64,000 bases of DNA from Bradyrhizobium valentinum (GCF_001440405.1 NZ_LLXX01000143.1:35403-99402); one strand, 5' to 3'; shown: positions 6,552 to 16,239, counted from the stretch's first letter. The notes: a model not told the origin generated them from the letters alone. Numbers and translations are program-made.

Positions 6552-8486
6552 ATGGCGTCAGCTAGTTTCGTCGAAATCATTTCCCATTTCGCTGGATATC
6601 TGCAGATCTTCGAGGACATCGCTCGCGATCGCACCCAGTACGATGAGACGCCCGCGCCCGGTCCCTCCGGCGACTACACGACGCTGCGACCGAACTACCA
6701 CCATCGCTACGCGCCAGAGGATATGGACAGTGCGGGGGGGCCAGGGCCGGAGCTGATAGCCGACGATCCGATGGATCTGATCCGCGGCCGTCCGCTCAAG
6801 CTGCACAAAGGCCCGCAGGATCCCGATTTCGATTTTTTTCCGACACCGCTGAAACCGAACATCGTGTTGCCCGCAGCGGGCGGCGGCGGTGGCGGCGGGG
6901 GCGAGCTTAACATCAGGGTGACCTACGAGGACGGCGGCGCGCAGATTCAGCTTGCGGTCCGCCAGTACAACTTCATGCATGACGAGGACGTCAATCTACC
7001 GGCGGATTTCATGGCTGCGGCCGAGCCCTTGATCATGAGCCTCAATGATGATGCGATGGCCGTCATCGGGAAGTTGGTGGACGGTGCCAACGCCGAGATT
7101 CCTACCCATTGGTGGATGACGCAGAACGATGCCGGCCTGCCGGATTTCCTCAAGGCTCACGATGCCGCATGGGCCGACCGCGATGGCACGCCGGATGAGC
7201 ATTCGGTGCCTGCCGGCTACTATGTCAACGGTGAGCTGCAGGAACCGCCAACGGAGCCGAGGCCGCCGATCGAATTGAAGGAGTTGCCGGACACCGGCGA
7301 CGGCATCGGCCAATGGGCGTCGATGGGCGGCAACTACAGCATCAACGCGGCGCTGCTGGTCGATATTGGCGAGGGCGCCCGCACCATGGTGGTGTTGGGG
7401 GACTACTTCAAGACCGATGCCATGTTCCAGACCAACACGACCATCGACAACGACGAGGTCAGCGTGTCGGGTGGGGAGGGCGCGCCATCGGTGACCAGCG
7501 AAGGAAATGTCGCGACCAACATCGCCAACTTCGTCCAGAACCCCAGCATCTACGCCGAACTCCCGTCCTACTGGGCGGGGCCGAACTGGATCGTCGATGT
7601 GGTCGACGGCGACTACTACAGCGTCAATGCGGTGAGCCAAACCAACTATCTCTCCGACAACGATGTGGCAGCGCAGGTCAGCAGTGATGGCCACTACAAC
7701 CTCGTCAGCGGCCACAATCAGCTCGGTAATCTGGCTCAGATTTTTGATGGTGACATTCAATACGACCTGATCGTCATCGAGGGCGCCTATCACGGCATGA
7801 ACGTGATCTTCCAGAACAACATCCTGTTGAACAACGACAACATCGTGATGTCGGCCGACGGCGCCGATCCGTCTCAATCGGTGAGCTCAGGCGACAACAG
7901 CCTGTTGAACGAGGGCGCTATCGAGAATTATGGCGGCGACACCTTCGATGTGCTGACCCCGGGCCTCCAGCAGATCCTGGATCTGCTGGCCTCCGGCGTG
8001 ACGTCGATTGATCCCGAGCTGGGCAGCGCCATCGCCGGCAATGGCGGCCCTCTGCGCGTGCTCTACGTCAAGGGGGACTACTACGACATCAATGCGGTTT
8101 GGCAGACCAACATCACCTCCGACATCAACGTGCTGTATCAACTGCAAAACGAGCCGTCGGCCGATCTGATGGCGCTGGAACCCGGCGGGGGCAGGGGCAT
8201 AAGGCAGTCGGCCACCACAGGCGGCAATGAACTCGCCAACGATGCCGCGATTGTCGATGTCAATCCCGACGTCATTTACGTTGAGGGCGAGGTCTACACC
8301 GATTCCATTCTGGTGCAGGCCAATCTGCTGCCGGTGGACCAGGATGATGCGGTTAATGGCGACACCGATACCCTGGTGACTGAACTCATTGCGTTCGTCG
8401 ATGACACCCAGGACCAGACAAACACGAGCCCGGCTGTCGTTACCAATTCGGTGCAGGCAGATCCGATGGCGAGCGTGCTGCATTAG
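6552..8486 (+). CDS. Large repeat protein, candidate non-RTX type I secretion substrate
   Basis: A 644-residue acidic protein without a Sec signal. A poly-Gly stretch (about 111-118) separates an N-terminal region from a repeat region (about 255-600). Two motifs alternate there: G-x-N-x-x-x-N-x-A-x-I (GNVATNIANFV, GHNQLGNLAQIF, GGNELANDAAIV) and G-D-Y-Y-x-x-N-A-x-x-Q-T-N-x-x-x-D-N-D. The second occurs about five times, near residues 283, 352, 409, 506 and 577, for example GDYYSVNAVSQTNYLSDND. It is followed by the ABC exporter and adaptor genes, which is why I call it their substrate. No calcium-binding GGxGxD nonapeptides are present. The ATG follows GGGGAGG closely. Adhesin or biofilm role is inference. 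Confidence 0.82.
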   Translation: MASASFVEIISHFAGYLQIFEDIARDRTQYDETPAPGPSGDYTTLRPNYHHRYAPEDMDSAGGPGPELIADDPMDLIRGRPLKLHKGPQDPDFDFFPTPLKPNIVLPAAGGGGGGGGELNIRVTYEDGGAQIQLAVRQYNFMHDEDVNLPADFMAAAEPLIMSLNDDAMAVIGKLVDGANAEIPTHWWMTQNDAGLPDFLKAHDAAWADRDGTPDEHSVPAGYYVNGELQEPPTEPRPPIELKELPDTGDGIGQWASMGGNYSINAALLVDIGEGARTMVVLGDYFKTDAMFQTNTTIDNDEVSVSGGEGAPSVTSEGNVATNIANFVQNPSIYAELPSYWAGPNWIVDVVDGDYYSVNAVSQTNYLSDNDVAAQVSSDGHYNLVSGHNQLGNLAQIFDGDIQYDLIVIEGAYHGMNVIFQNNILLNNDNIVMSADGADPSQSVSSGDNSLLNEGAIENYGGDTFDVLTPGLQQILDLLASGVTSIDPELGSAIAGNGGPLRVLYVKGDYYDINAVWQTNITSDINVLYQLQNEPSADLMALEPGGGRGIRQSATTGGNELANDAAIVDVNPDVIYVEGEVYTDSILVQANLLPVDQDDAVNGDTDTLVTELIAFVDDTQDQTNTSPAVVTNSVQADPMASVLH

Positions 8487-8532
8487 CGGCAAGCAGGATG
8501 TTTTGATTATTGGAAGTGAACGGAGTTTCCAA

Positions 8533-10629
8533 ATGTGGGGTTGGGATGTTCGTCCAGGCGGGAGTTGGCGCTTGAGGGAGTATGACGAAGCAACGCCGCA
8601 TATGGCAAAGATAATTCCGCTTCGTCCATGGTTTGATCAGCCCCCTCCGCGTGCCGAGGATCCGCCTGTCGCATTTGCGGACGAGAAGGCGGCTCCGGCC
8701 GTGGCCAAGGTCGCGGAGCCGCCGGCGGTCGAGCCATCACTGCGGGAGGAAGCCAAGACCCCGGCGCCGGGATCCACCGTCGTGATCGAGCAGCAGACTC
8801 CTGCGCCCCCGCTGCAGCGTGGCGGCGACAGGAACGGTGGCGGCTCCTCCGGCGGTGGTGGCGGCGGAGGCGGTGGCGGCACGCCGCGGCTCCAAAAGCG
8901 TTCCGGCGACAATGAATTTCGCGATGTGCTCGGCAAGGGCCTTGCGAATGCCCGCCGCAACCTGGTGACCGTGGGGATATTCTCGATCGCGGTCAACCTG
9001 CTGGTGCTGGCGATTCCGATCTACCTGTTCAACATGTCCGATCGCGTGATGACCAGCCGCAGCACGGACACGCTGGTGATGCTGACCATTATCGTGGTCA
9101 TCGCGATCGGGGCGCATGTGCTCATGGATATGATGCGCCGCGTCATCCTGATGCGGGTGGCGGTCGAGACCGAGGCGCGATTGGGCGGACCGGTGCTGAG
9201 CGCCGCCGCCAAATCCGCGCAGAGTGGATCCAGCCGCGAATTCCAGACGCTGGCCGACCTGCAGCACCTGCGCGCGTTCATTACCGGCCCCGTGCTGCTG
9301 ACGATGTTCGATACGCCGGTGTCGCCGGTCTATTTCGCCGTCGTGTTCCTGATCCATCCGCATCTCGGGTTCATCGTCCTGGGGGCCGGCGTCGCATTGG
9401 TCGTTGTGGCGCTGATAAACCAGCGGGTGACCGCGATCCCGTTCAACCAGGCGAACAATTACGGAGCCAGGGCAAACCTGCAGGCGGAATCGATGGCGCG
9501 CAACGCCCAGGTCATCAACGCCATGGGCATGATTCCCGAAGGCGTGCAGGTATGGGGCCGCGAAACCGTGGAGTCTCTGAAGGCACAGGTGATCGGACAG
9601 GACCTCAACATCCTGATGACGGGCGTGTCGAAATTCCTGCGACTGTGCACCCAGATCGCGATCCTCGGCTGGGGCGCATGGCTGGCGCTGGAGAACGAGA
9701 TCACCAGCGGCATGGTGATCGCGGCCTCGATCGTGGCGAGCCGGGCGCTGGCCCCGCTGGAAGGCACCATCGAAGGCTGGCGCAATTTCGTGCAGGCGCG
9801 TTCGGCTTATGCCCGCATCAGATCCCTGCTGCTGAACTCGCCGCTCAACCTGGAGCGGCTCCGGCTGCCGCGTCCAGCAGGGTATCTCAGCGTCGAGCGC
9901 ATTCTCTACGTGCCGCCGCCGAACAAGAAGGTGATCCTGAACGGGATCAGCTTTCAACTGAAGCCCGGAGAATCCCTTGCCATTGTCGGAGATTCCGGTA
10001 CTGGCAAAACCATGCTGGCCCGCATGCTGGTTGGATCCATCATTCCAACCGCCGGCAGCGTAAGGCTGGACATGATGGATCTGCGTAACTGGGATCCGCG
10101 GCAGTTCGGCGAGAGCGTCGGCTACCTACCGCAGGATGTGCAATTGTTCCCTGCATCCATCAAGGCCAACATCGGCCGGATGCGCGAAGACGCCCGCGAC
10201 GAGGATGTGTTCGACGCGGCCGAGGCCGCCGACGTGCACGAACTGATCTCGAGCTTCGCCCAGGGCTACGAGACCGTTGTCGGCATGGATGGGAGTCCGC
10301 TGTCGGGCGGCCAGCGCCAGCGCATCGGGCTAGCGCGCGCGTTCTACGGCAATCCGCGCCTGCTCGTGCTCGACGAACCGAATTCGAATCTGGACGCCAA
10401 TGGCGAGCGGGCGCTCGCCAAGGCGCTGGTGCGCGCCAAGGAAAAGCAGATCACGGTGGTGACGATCACCCAGCGCGCAGCGCTGCTGATGAGCGTCGAC
10501 AAGATCATGATCCTGCATCAGGGCGCGGTGCAGGCATTCGGCAACCGCGACGAGATCATTCCGATGATCACCGGACGCAAGCCGAACAATATCCCCCCCA
10601 ACGGCAATCCTCCTTCGTTGAATTCATAG
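8533..10629 (+). CDS. Type I secretion system ABC transporter (permease-ATPase, PrtD-like)
   Basis: A 698-residue inner-membrane exporter. A Pro-rich and then poly-Gly N-terminal extension precedes the ABC transmembrane domain (about 140-420) and the nucleotide-binding domain. Walker A is GDSGTGKT (about 486), the signature LSGGQRQRIGLARA (about 589) and Walker B LLVLDEPNSNLD. The switch position usually held by His is Gln here: VVTITQRAALL (Gln about 647). The ATG at 8533 follows CGGAG; an earlier in-frame start would overlap the substrate gene. It should pair with the HlyD-like protein downstream and a TolC-type porin encoded elsewhere. Confidence 0.92.
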   Translation: MWGWDVRPGGSWRLREYDEATPHMAKIIPLRPWFDQPPPRAEDPPVAFADEKAAPAVAKVAEPPAVEPSLREEAKTPAPGSTVVIEQQTPAPPLQRGGDRNGGGSSGGGGGGGGGGTPRLQKRSGDNEFRDVLGKGLANARRNLVTVGIFSIAVNLLVLAIPIYLFNMSDRVMTSRSTDTLVMLTIIVVIAIGAHVLMDMMRRVILMRVAVETEARLGGPVLSAAAKSAQSGSSREFQTLADLQHLRAFITGPVLLTMFDTPVSPVYFAVVFLIHPHLGFIVLGAGVALVVVALINQRVTAIPFNQANNYGARANLQAESMARNAQVINAMGMIPEGVQVWGRETVESLKAQVIGQDLNILMTGVSKFLRLCTQIAILGWGAWLALENEITSGMVIAASIVASRALAPLEGTIEGWRNFVQARSAYARIRSLLLNSPLNLERLRLPRPAGYLSVERILYVPPPNKKVILNGISFQLKPGESLAIVGDSGTGKTMLARMLVGSIIPTAGSVRLDMMDLRNWDPRQFGESVGYLPQDVQLFPASIKANIGRMREDARDEDVFDAAEAADVHELISSFAQGYETVVGMDGSPLSGGQRQRIGLARAFYGNPRLLVLDEPNSNLDANGERALAKALVRAKEKQITVVTITQRAALLMSVDKIMILHQGAVQAFGNRDEIIPMITGRKPNNIPPNGNPPSLNS

Positions 10630-10666
10630 GGACATCAGTCAGGTTTGACAGCAACGAGGTTACGCC

Positions 10667-12031
10667 ATGGCCAACAGGAAAATTGCGGACCGCTCCGCAG
10701 TATCACAAGGCACCTGGTACGATTCGCTGCCGCGATCGACCAAATTTCCAACGGTTGCCGGCGCGCTGATCATGGCCGTGGTGCTGATGGGATTCGGCGT
10801 CTGGGGCAACATGGCGCCGATCGCCGGCGCCGTGGTTGCGTCGGGCGTATTCGTCGTTACCGGACAGAACAAGATCGTCCAGCATCTCGAGGGCGGCGTG
10901 ATCCGGGAGATTTTCGTGCGCGAAGGCGACAAGGTGGAGGCCGGACAAATACTGCTCGAACTCGATGACACGGCGGCGCGTGCGGAGTTGCAGCGGCTGT
11001 TCCTGCGTCGCATCCGCCTGTCGGCCATGGATGCAAGGCTGCAGGCCGAGATGAGGGAGGAGGCGGATATCACGCTTCCGCCGGAGGTCGTCGGTTGGCT
11101 GGGCAAGTCGCCCGAGGCGAAGGAAATCGTGGACAGCCAGCAGATGACGTTTGCGGCGCGCCGTAACAACCTCAACAGCGACGTCAAGAGTATCCAGGAG
11201 AGCATCAACGCTCTGGAGGAGCGGATCCGGGGGTCGCGGGTCCAACTGGACGCGGTCAAGCGCCAGATCGTCCTGCTCGATGAGGAGATCGTGACTAAGG
11301 ACCGTCTGGTGCAGGCCGGACTGGTGCGCAAACCGGAGCTGATGGTGTTGCAGCGGTCGAAGGCCAATCTGGAAGGCGAGGTCGGTCGCATCATGGGTGA
11401 TATCGGGGATGCGAAGGAACGCATTGCCCGCGCGCTCGAGCAGATTAACGGCGTGCGCAAGACAGCGATCAAGACCGCGGTCGAACAGATGCACGAGGTC
11501 CGGGGCGAACTGGCCGACGTCCGCGAGCGGATGCTCAGCGCCAAGGGCATACTCGATCGGGTTCGCGTCACGGCGCCGGTGAGCGGCGTCGTGGTCAAGC
11601 TCCGCTATCATACGCGGGGCGGCGTGGTCGAGGCCGGCAAGAACATCATGGAGCTGTTGCCGGTGAAGGACGAACTGATCATCGAGGCGCGATTGCGGCC
11701 GCAGGACATCGACAGCGTAAAGCACGGACAGGCCGCGATGGTGCGGCTGACGGCGCTGAACCAGCGCATCACGCCGATGGTCTCCGGCGACGTCGTATAC
11801 CTGTCGGCCGATACCCTGGCGGACGAAAAGAAGTCCCAGCAGGTCGGGCCGACCGACATCTATCTCGTCCGCGTCAGGCTCAACAGCGAAGAGAGCCGGA
11901 ATCTTCCGGGCTTCAGTCCGACGCCCGGCATGCCCGCCGAGGTTTACATCAAGACAGCGGAGCGCACGTTCTTCCAGTACCTCATGAGGCCCATCTACGA
12001 CAGCTTTATGCGCGCATTCCGAGAGCGCTAG
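10667..12031 (+). CDS. HlyD-family type I secretion periplasmic adaptor
   Basis: A 454-residue membrane-fusion protein. One N-terminal membrane segment (about 29-50, [17 protein letters not shown]) is followed by a lipoyl half-motif ([21 protein letters not shown]), a long coiled-coil hairpin (about 110-290), the second lipoyl half ([16 protein letters not shown]) and a beta-barrel domain. It follows the ABC exporter by 37 bp, matching the B-D gene order of type I systems. It bridges the inner-membrane ATPase and an outer-membrane TolC protein. Confidence 0.93.
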   Translation: MANRKIADRSAVSQGTWYDSLPRSTKFPTVAGALIMAVVLMGFGVWGNMAPIAGAVVASGVFVVTGQNKIVQHLEGGVIREIFVREGDKVEAGQILLELDDTAARAELQRLFLRRIRLSAMDARLQAEMREEADITLPPEVVGWLGKSPEAKEIVDSQQMTFAARRNNLNSDVKSIQESINALEERIRGSRVQLDAVKRQIVLLDEEIVTKDRLVQAGLVRKPELMVLQRSKANLEGEVGRIMGDIGDAKERIARALEQINGVRKTAIKTAVEQMHEVRGELADVRERMLSAKGILDRVRVTAPVSGVVVKLRYHTRGGVVEAGKNIMELLPVKDELIIEARLRPQDIDSVKHGQAAMVRLTALNQRITPMVSGDVVYLSADTLADEKKSQQVGPTDIYLVRVRLNSEESRNLPGFSPTPGMPAEVYIKTAERTFFQYLMRPIYDSFMRAFRER

Positions 12032-12074
12032 GTCTCGACAGGAACTCAACACGCACTTTGGAAAGGCGTCCGCC

Positions 12075-13634
12075 GTGCATATCGACATCATCGAAACCTT
12101 GCCGTCGCTGGCGAAACTCGAGGACAACTGGAATGCCGTCTACGACGCGGACGACGAGGCGCAGATATTCCTGTCATGGAAATGGCTCAACGGCTTACTG
12201 TCCCACAGTGCGGGGCCATGGTTTATCCTGGCGGCAAAAGCCGACGAGGCCGCGGATACTCCCTACGTTGCGTTCTTTCCGTTGCGGCTGCAAACCACAA
12301 TCAAGAACTCCGATGTCTTCCATGAAATCAGGATGACGGGCTCCGCCGATTACACTGGCATCGTTTGCAGGCCCGAGGTGGAGAACAAGGTCATTCCCGC
12401 GTTTGCCCGATATATCAGGCAGATGAACTGGGCGCGCTTCAAGCTTGATAATCTGCGAATGTCGGAGAGGCGCGTGCGGCTGCTTCTGGCCTGCTTTCCG
12501 AGAGCCAGTTTCCACTGTACGGAGGTCGACATGGTCAGCAAGGTCGATGGGATCGACCTCAGCCGCTGCCCGTATGTGACGCTGCCCAAGGACTGGAACG
12601 CCTATCTCGAAACGCTGAGCTCCAACACAAGACAGAAAATCAGGCGCCTTCTGAAGCAGATCGATGCGCAGGGCGAATATCGAATATCCGTTTCCACCCC
12701 CGAAACCTTTGCGCAAGACCTCAAGACTTTGCTGCGGTTCTGGGAGGCAAGGTGGCGCTCCCGCAAAGGGGATCGGATGGATGGGCTCGTTCGTTCGAAC
12801 AGCGCCATGCTGACGCGCAGTTTTGAATCCGGTCTGGTCTACCTGCCGACGTTCTGGCACGGCGACCGGGCTGTCGCGGCGCTGGCCACGCTGGTGGATC
12901 CGCGCAAGCGCACCTTCTCATTCTACATGACCGGACGCGACGAGACGTTCGATGGACCGCCGGCGGGGGTGATCCTGCATGCCTTCAGCATTCGCCACGC
13001 GATCGAGCTCGGCTATACTGAATACGACTTCCTGCGCGGCAACGAGCCGTACAAATATTCATTCGGCTGCGCGGAGCGCAAGATCCGCGGCACCGTTCTG
13101 GCGACCAGGAACGGCGGGAATCTCGGCGGCAGGATCGACCGCAGGAGCATCCCTGACGTCCTGCGACAGGCGACCGAACTTCACCGGAAGGGGAAGGCTG
13201 CCGACGCCGAGATAGGCTACCGGCGGATTTTGGAGGTTCAGCCAAAACACGCCGACGCGTTGCATCGGTTCGGCCAGTTATTGACGGCGAAGGGTGACTT
13301 CGTCGCGGCCAAGCGGCTGTTCCGCACCTTGACCGCGGTTCGCCCCGACGCCGTCAAGGCATGGCAGTGCTTGGGCCAGGTCTGTGAGAGGCTCGGTCAG
13401 TACGAGGAAGCGCTGCGCCATCATCTCGAGTTCATGCGGCTGCAGCCGGAACTGACAGACGGATTCGTCGCGGTCGGTCGATGCATGGTCAAGCTCGGCC
13501 GGATGGCTGAGATCAACGCCGCGCTGCTGGCCGCGATAGAGCCGGCGAGCGGGTTATCGGTCAGGCGCTGGCGCAACGGCGGGGATGCGCCGGATCAGAG
13601 GGCTGACCGGGAGCAAGCGATGTCGCAGCACTGA
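12075..13634 (+). CDS. GNAT/FemAB-like acetyltransferase fused to TPR repeats
   Basis: A 519-residue protein. Residues about 1-340 look like the CelD/BcsL-type acetyltransferase fold (Acetyltransf_6), with LSSNTRQKIRRLLKQ and YDFLRGNEPYKYSFG as typical segments. Residues about 355-490 form TPR-like repeats (AEIGYRRILEVQPKHADALH, FRTLTAVRPDAVKAWQCLGQ, ALRHHLEFMRLQPELTDGF). The start is GTG at 12075 after GGAAAGG. It is 43 bp downstream of the HlyD-like gene and probably in the same operon, so it may modify the exported proteins or a surface polymer. That role is inference; HlyC-type acyltransferases in toxin operons are only an analogy. Confidence 0.82.
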   Translation: MHIDIIETLPSLAKLEDNWNAVYDADDEAQIFLSWKWLNGLLSHSAGPWFILAAKADEAADTPYVAFFPLRLQTTIKNSDVFHEIRMTGSADYTGIVCRPEVENKVIPAFARYIRQMNWARFKLDNLRMSERRVRLLLACFPRASFHCTEVDMVSKVDGIDLSRCPYVTLPKDWNAYLETLSSNTRQKIRRLLKQIDAQGEYRISVSTPETFAQDLKTLLRFWEARWRSRKGDRMDGLVRSNSAMLTRSFESGLVYLPTFWHGDRAVAALATLVDPRKRTFSFYMTGRDETFDGPPAGVILHAFSIRHAIELGYTEYDFLRGNEPYKYSFGCAERKIRGTVLATRNGGNLGGRIDRRSIPDVLRQATELHRKGKAADAEIGYRRILEVQPKHADALHRFGQLLTAKGDFVAAKRLFRTLTAVRPDAVKAWQCLGQVCERLGQYEEALRHHLEFMRLQPELTDGFVAVGRCMVKLGRMAEINAALLAAIEPASGLSVRRWRNGGDAPDQRADREQAMSQH

Positions 13635-13640
13635 ATGGCT

Positions 13641-13661
13641 GCCGCGCCGGCAAGGCGCGGC
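13641..13661 (+). terminator. GC hairpin after the secretion operon
   Basis: GCCGCGCC (13641-13648) pairs with GGCGCGGC (13654-13661) around GGCAA. It lies 7 bp after the stop of the acetyltransferase gene. There is no T tract, so it could be an RNA-stabilising or weak termination hairpin. Confidence 0.4.
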
Positions 13662-13873
13662 GGATGACTGGTCAGGAGTGAGCACCATGTTGGCAATGAC
13701 CAGAGATGTCAGTCATCGGCGTTCTCGCAGCAAAACAACGGCGCGGCGAATCCCCGGCGTTGGTGAGGCGCCACTATTCGTATCGCTGCTGGTCGCGTCC
13801 TATGAGCGGGAGTTGATCGCTGGGTTCTGCCGGTCGTTTCCGACGGTGCCGCAAGCTGCATGGATGAGCTGTA

Positions 13874-14149
13874 ATGGGTTCTGGTCCAAAGACACCATCC
13901 GATCCAGCCGCGTCCACTGAGCAGCCTCCGCTGCCTCACCGGACGCGCGTCAGGATGACAGCGCTGGGCGCGGAACGATGCCCGAACCTCGCCGGCAGGG
14001 AAGGCGTCGTCGTCGGCTCGGGGCAGTACCGCAGCACCGTCCGTGTCATGTTCGATGGGTTCAAGTCGCCGACGTCGCTGCACAGCTCTTACGTCGAAGC
14101 TGTGGTCGAGCAAGAGCGCGCTTCCAGCCGTCGCCGGACGTGCCGATAG
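13874..14149 (+). CDS. Small conserved hypothetical protein (SH3/KOW-like)
   Basis: A 91-residue basic protein with a compact beta-rich core: RVRMTALGAERCPNLAGREG, then VVVGSGQYRSTVRVMFDG and SPTSLHSSYVEAV. The alternating pattern with G-x-V-V-x-G resembles small SH3/KOW-like barrels, and I recall similar small proteins in Bradyrhizobium. The first 25 residues look disordered. The gene is isolated and its function unknown. Confidence 0.6.
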   Translation: MGSGPKTPSDPAASTEQPPLPHRTRVRMTALGAERCPNLAGREGVVVGSGQYRSTVRVMFDGFKSPTSLHSSYVEAVVEQERASSRRRTCR

Positions 14150-14258
14150 GACGCAAGTCAGCGTTGAAGCTGACCGTTATGAGCGCGGGACTCTACCTGG
14201 AAATTCGAGCAAAATCAGTGATTATCGTTTGAGATCGTGCGCGTTCGTGCACGTTTGT

Positions 14259-14705
14259 TCATGGGGTTTCTGGCGGATAACTGGCGGGGCGGCGGGCAGC
14301 AATTTCTGCTCGCAACGCTGTGAGCGGCTTATTGCGGTCCAGTTCGGAGCCATAGAGACTTGTCGAGATCAGACCCGCTCGGAACGCCAGCGCGGTTTTA
14401 CGTGGCGCAAATATGACGCCCATCAGTGCCAGAGGCAGGCAGAAGAGCGTCGCCGCCCAGTGGCGGTAGCGTCCGGCGGCAAACTCCCAGGCGGCCATCT
14501 GCATCTCTCCCGTCATCGTGCAGGGATAGCCGGTGAGAATGTGGTGGAGGTCGTGCCGAGTGATGGCGTCTCGCCTCCACTTCCAGTTTGGAAATTCAAC
14601 CGACACCGGCCCTATCTTGCAAATCCATGTCGCAGCGCGAGCGGGGTCAGCCTCTATGCCATTCGCCGCATAATAAGCGGCGAGGGCTTCAGCCGCAGTC
14701 GTCAC
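14259..14705 (-). CDS. Coq4-like protein with HDxxHx11E metal motif
   Basis: A 148-residue soluble protein. RHDLHHILTGYPCTMTGE contains His-Asp-x-x-His, eleven residues, then Glu, which matches the zinc-ligand motif HDxxHx11E of COQ4 proteins of ubiquinone synthesis. It is shorter than typical COQ4. The GTG start overlaps the stop of the upstream desaturase gene (GTGA), so the two are translationally coupled. That pairing suggests action on a lipid or isoprenoid-like substrate; a true ubiquinone role is not shown. Confidence 0.72.
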   Translation of the reverse strand: MTTAAEALAAYYAANGIEADPARAATWICKIGPVSVEFPNWKWRRDAITRHDLHHILTGYPCTMTGEMQMAAWEFAAGRYRHWAATLFCLPLALMGVIFAPRKTALAFRAGLISTSLYGSELDRNKPLTALRAEIAARRPASYPPETP

Positions 14706-15676
14706 AACTGGACTCTCGAAATTTCAGCTTGGCCGGGCGCACAGACTGAAAGCGAGCGGGCGCGGACCGGGCTTATTCCAGGCCTGGGCGGCAGCTCCGC
14801 GGGCACCTGAACATTCCACGCCAGGCCAAGGGCGCGAAGCAGCCTCACGAACTCCCAGCCGAGATCGATCTGCCCGGGATAGAGACCGTGCCGCGCAGAG
14901 CCCGGAAAGGCGTGATGGTTATTGTGCCAGCTCTCTCCCATTGTTGGAATAGCCATCAAGGGCACGTTGTGCGCCTGGACCACCGCGCCGTCGACTGTCC
15001 AGTCCTGCTCTCCTTGTGTGTGCGCAAAGTAGGATATTCCCCAATGCATGGTCGTGCAGGCCGCGACGCGTACAAAGACGCCCCAAACGACAAAAGGCCA
15101 CCCGCCCAGCCAATAGAGAACGAGTGCGATCGGAATCTGGTGCAACATCCAGGTGCGATCGAGAAACTGATAGAAGGGATCGTCGCCAATTCCCGGACCA
15201 GGATCGAAACCAGGAGGACGCTTCAGGACAAGCCGGCCATGGAGGTAGAGCAGGCCATCCAACCAAAAGTCTTTCCGGTGCGCGAGGAACGGATGACAAT
15301 CGACCTGGCGCTGCGCCCAATCCCGGCTGTCGTGCACGCGAATAGTCCATAGCGGCCCACCCATGCCCACCGCCGTTCCGAACCAGACCAGCGTCCTCTC
15401 CAGCCATTTAGGACACTCGAAGCTGCGGTGAATGAGGCGCCGGTGGAAGCCGACGGAGTGGCCGGCGCAAAGCGTGATTGCGGCTGTGATCAGAAAGACG
15501 GCCAAGGCGCTCCACGAAGATGTGAGCGGACCGAGGACGATGGCCCCAAGCAGCATCGCGCCATTCCACAGGGAGCGCGGTGCATCCCAAACAATCGTGC
15601 CCTCGACAGGCGACGCCTCGTCCAGATTGGTCAGCGAATTGACTTTGTAAAAATCGTGCTGCTCCTGGACCATCAT
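14702..15676 (-). CDS. Membrane fatty acid desaturase (acyl-CoA desaturase type)
   Basis: A 324-residue membrane protein with hydrophobic pairs around 35-85 and 185-225. Box 1 is HSVGFHRRLIH and box 3 is WHNNHHAFPGSARHG. Box 2 is atypical: RVHDSRDWAQRQ replaces HxxHH, followed by DCHPFLAH. This matches a bacterial subfamily related to delta-9 desaturases that uses a di-iron centre. The ATG at 15676 is preferred over upstream in-frame starts that would add a non-homologous N-terminus. It is the first gene of a pair with the Coq4-like gene. Confidence 0.85.
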   Translation of the reverse strand: MMVQEQHDFYKVNSLTNLDEASPVEGTIVWDAPRSLWNGAMLLGAIVLGPLTSSWSALAVFLITAAITLCAGHSVGFHRRLIHRSFECPKWLERTLVWFGTAVGMGGPLWTIRVHDSRDWAQRQVDCHPFLAHRKDFWLDGLLYLHGRLVLKRPPGFDPGPGIGDDPFYQFLDRTWMLHQIPIALVLYWLGGWPFVVWGVFVRVAACTTMHWGISYFAHTQGEQDWTVDGAVVQAHNVPLMAIPTMGESWHNNHHAFPGSARHGLYPGQIDLGWEFVRLLRALGLAWNVQVPAELPPRPGISPVRARSLSVCAPGQAEISRVQL

Positions 15677-16239
15677 CCAGACCTCGGCTCTTTGCTGATA
15701 CCAGGAAAAAATTGGCGAGACGGTGCTGCTCCGCCCAGCTTTCCTACCAGAAAAGCATAAAGAAAGCATGAAAGTGCAACGCCAGATTGAGTCGTTGCTT
15801 CCCACGCAAAAGCTAGTCCGTCAAATTTGCCGTCGCTGGTGCGAAGCGGACTCTTTGAAAGCAGAGTTGCCGCTAACGACAACACGTGAGCTGACCAAGA
15901 GTGGCTCTCAATCAGCCGGTCAGAAGCCACCATTGCTGCCCCCAAGAGCCCGTCGTCGGGCAGGGCCATGGGCGATCTTAAGAATTGCATGATGATGCAA
16001 TAGTGCGGCTGATTTGCCCGACGTGTCAAAATGTTTTCGCGGGATCATGCCAGCGACCCCTGTTACTTTGCATGGGGTTGTTTTCGATATTTTATTGGGA
16101 GCGAGATCGCGTCGGTGCTCGCGGCTGTCTCCTCACTAAGATCGCAGGATGGCTTGCCGAGCCGTAGCTCGCGGATGCGCCCGCCTACGCCCAAGCGGGC
16201 TTCGGCGCGGCAGCCTTCACTCGCTTCGCGAGCGAAGGC
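15677..16239. other. Intergenic region upstream of the desaturase, left flank of the tRNA scar
   Basis: No gene is supported here; the frames lack family features. The right end carries a strong hairpin that abuts the tRNA 3' half. The desaturase promoter must lie near 15700-15850. Confidence 0.4.

Noticed and set aside
6996-7877. Minus-strand frame opposite the large repeat protein
   Set aside because: It has no recognisable domain or operon context and is a shadow of the plus-strand gene.
13585-13920. Plus-strand frame after the acetyltransferase gene
   Set aside because: It begins inside that gene, is Arg/Ser-rich and overlaps the better-supported small gene at 13874.
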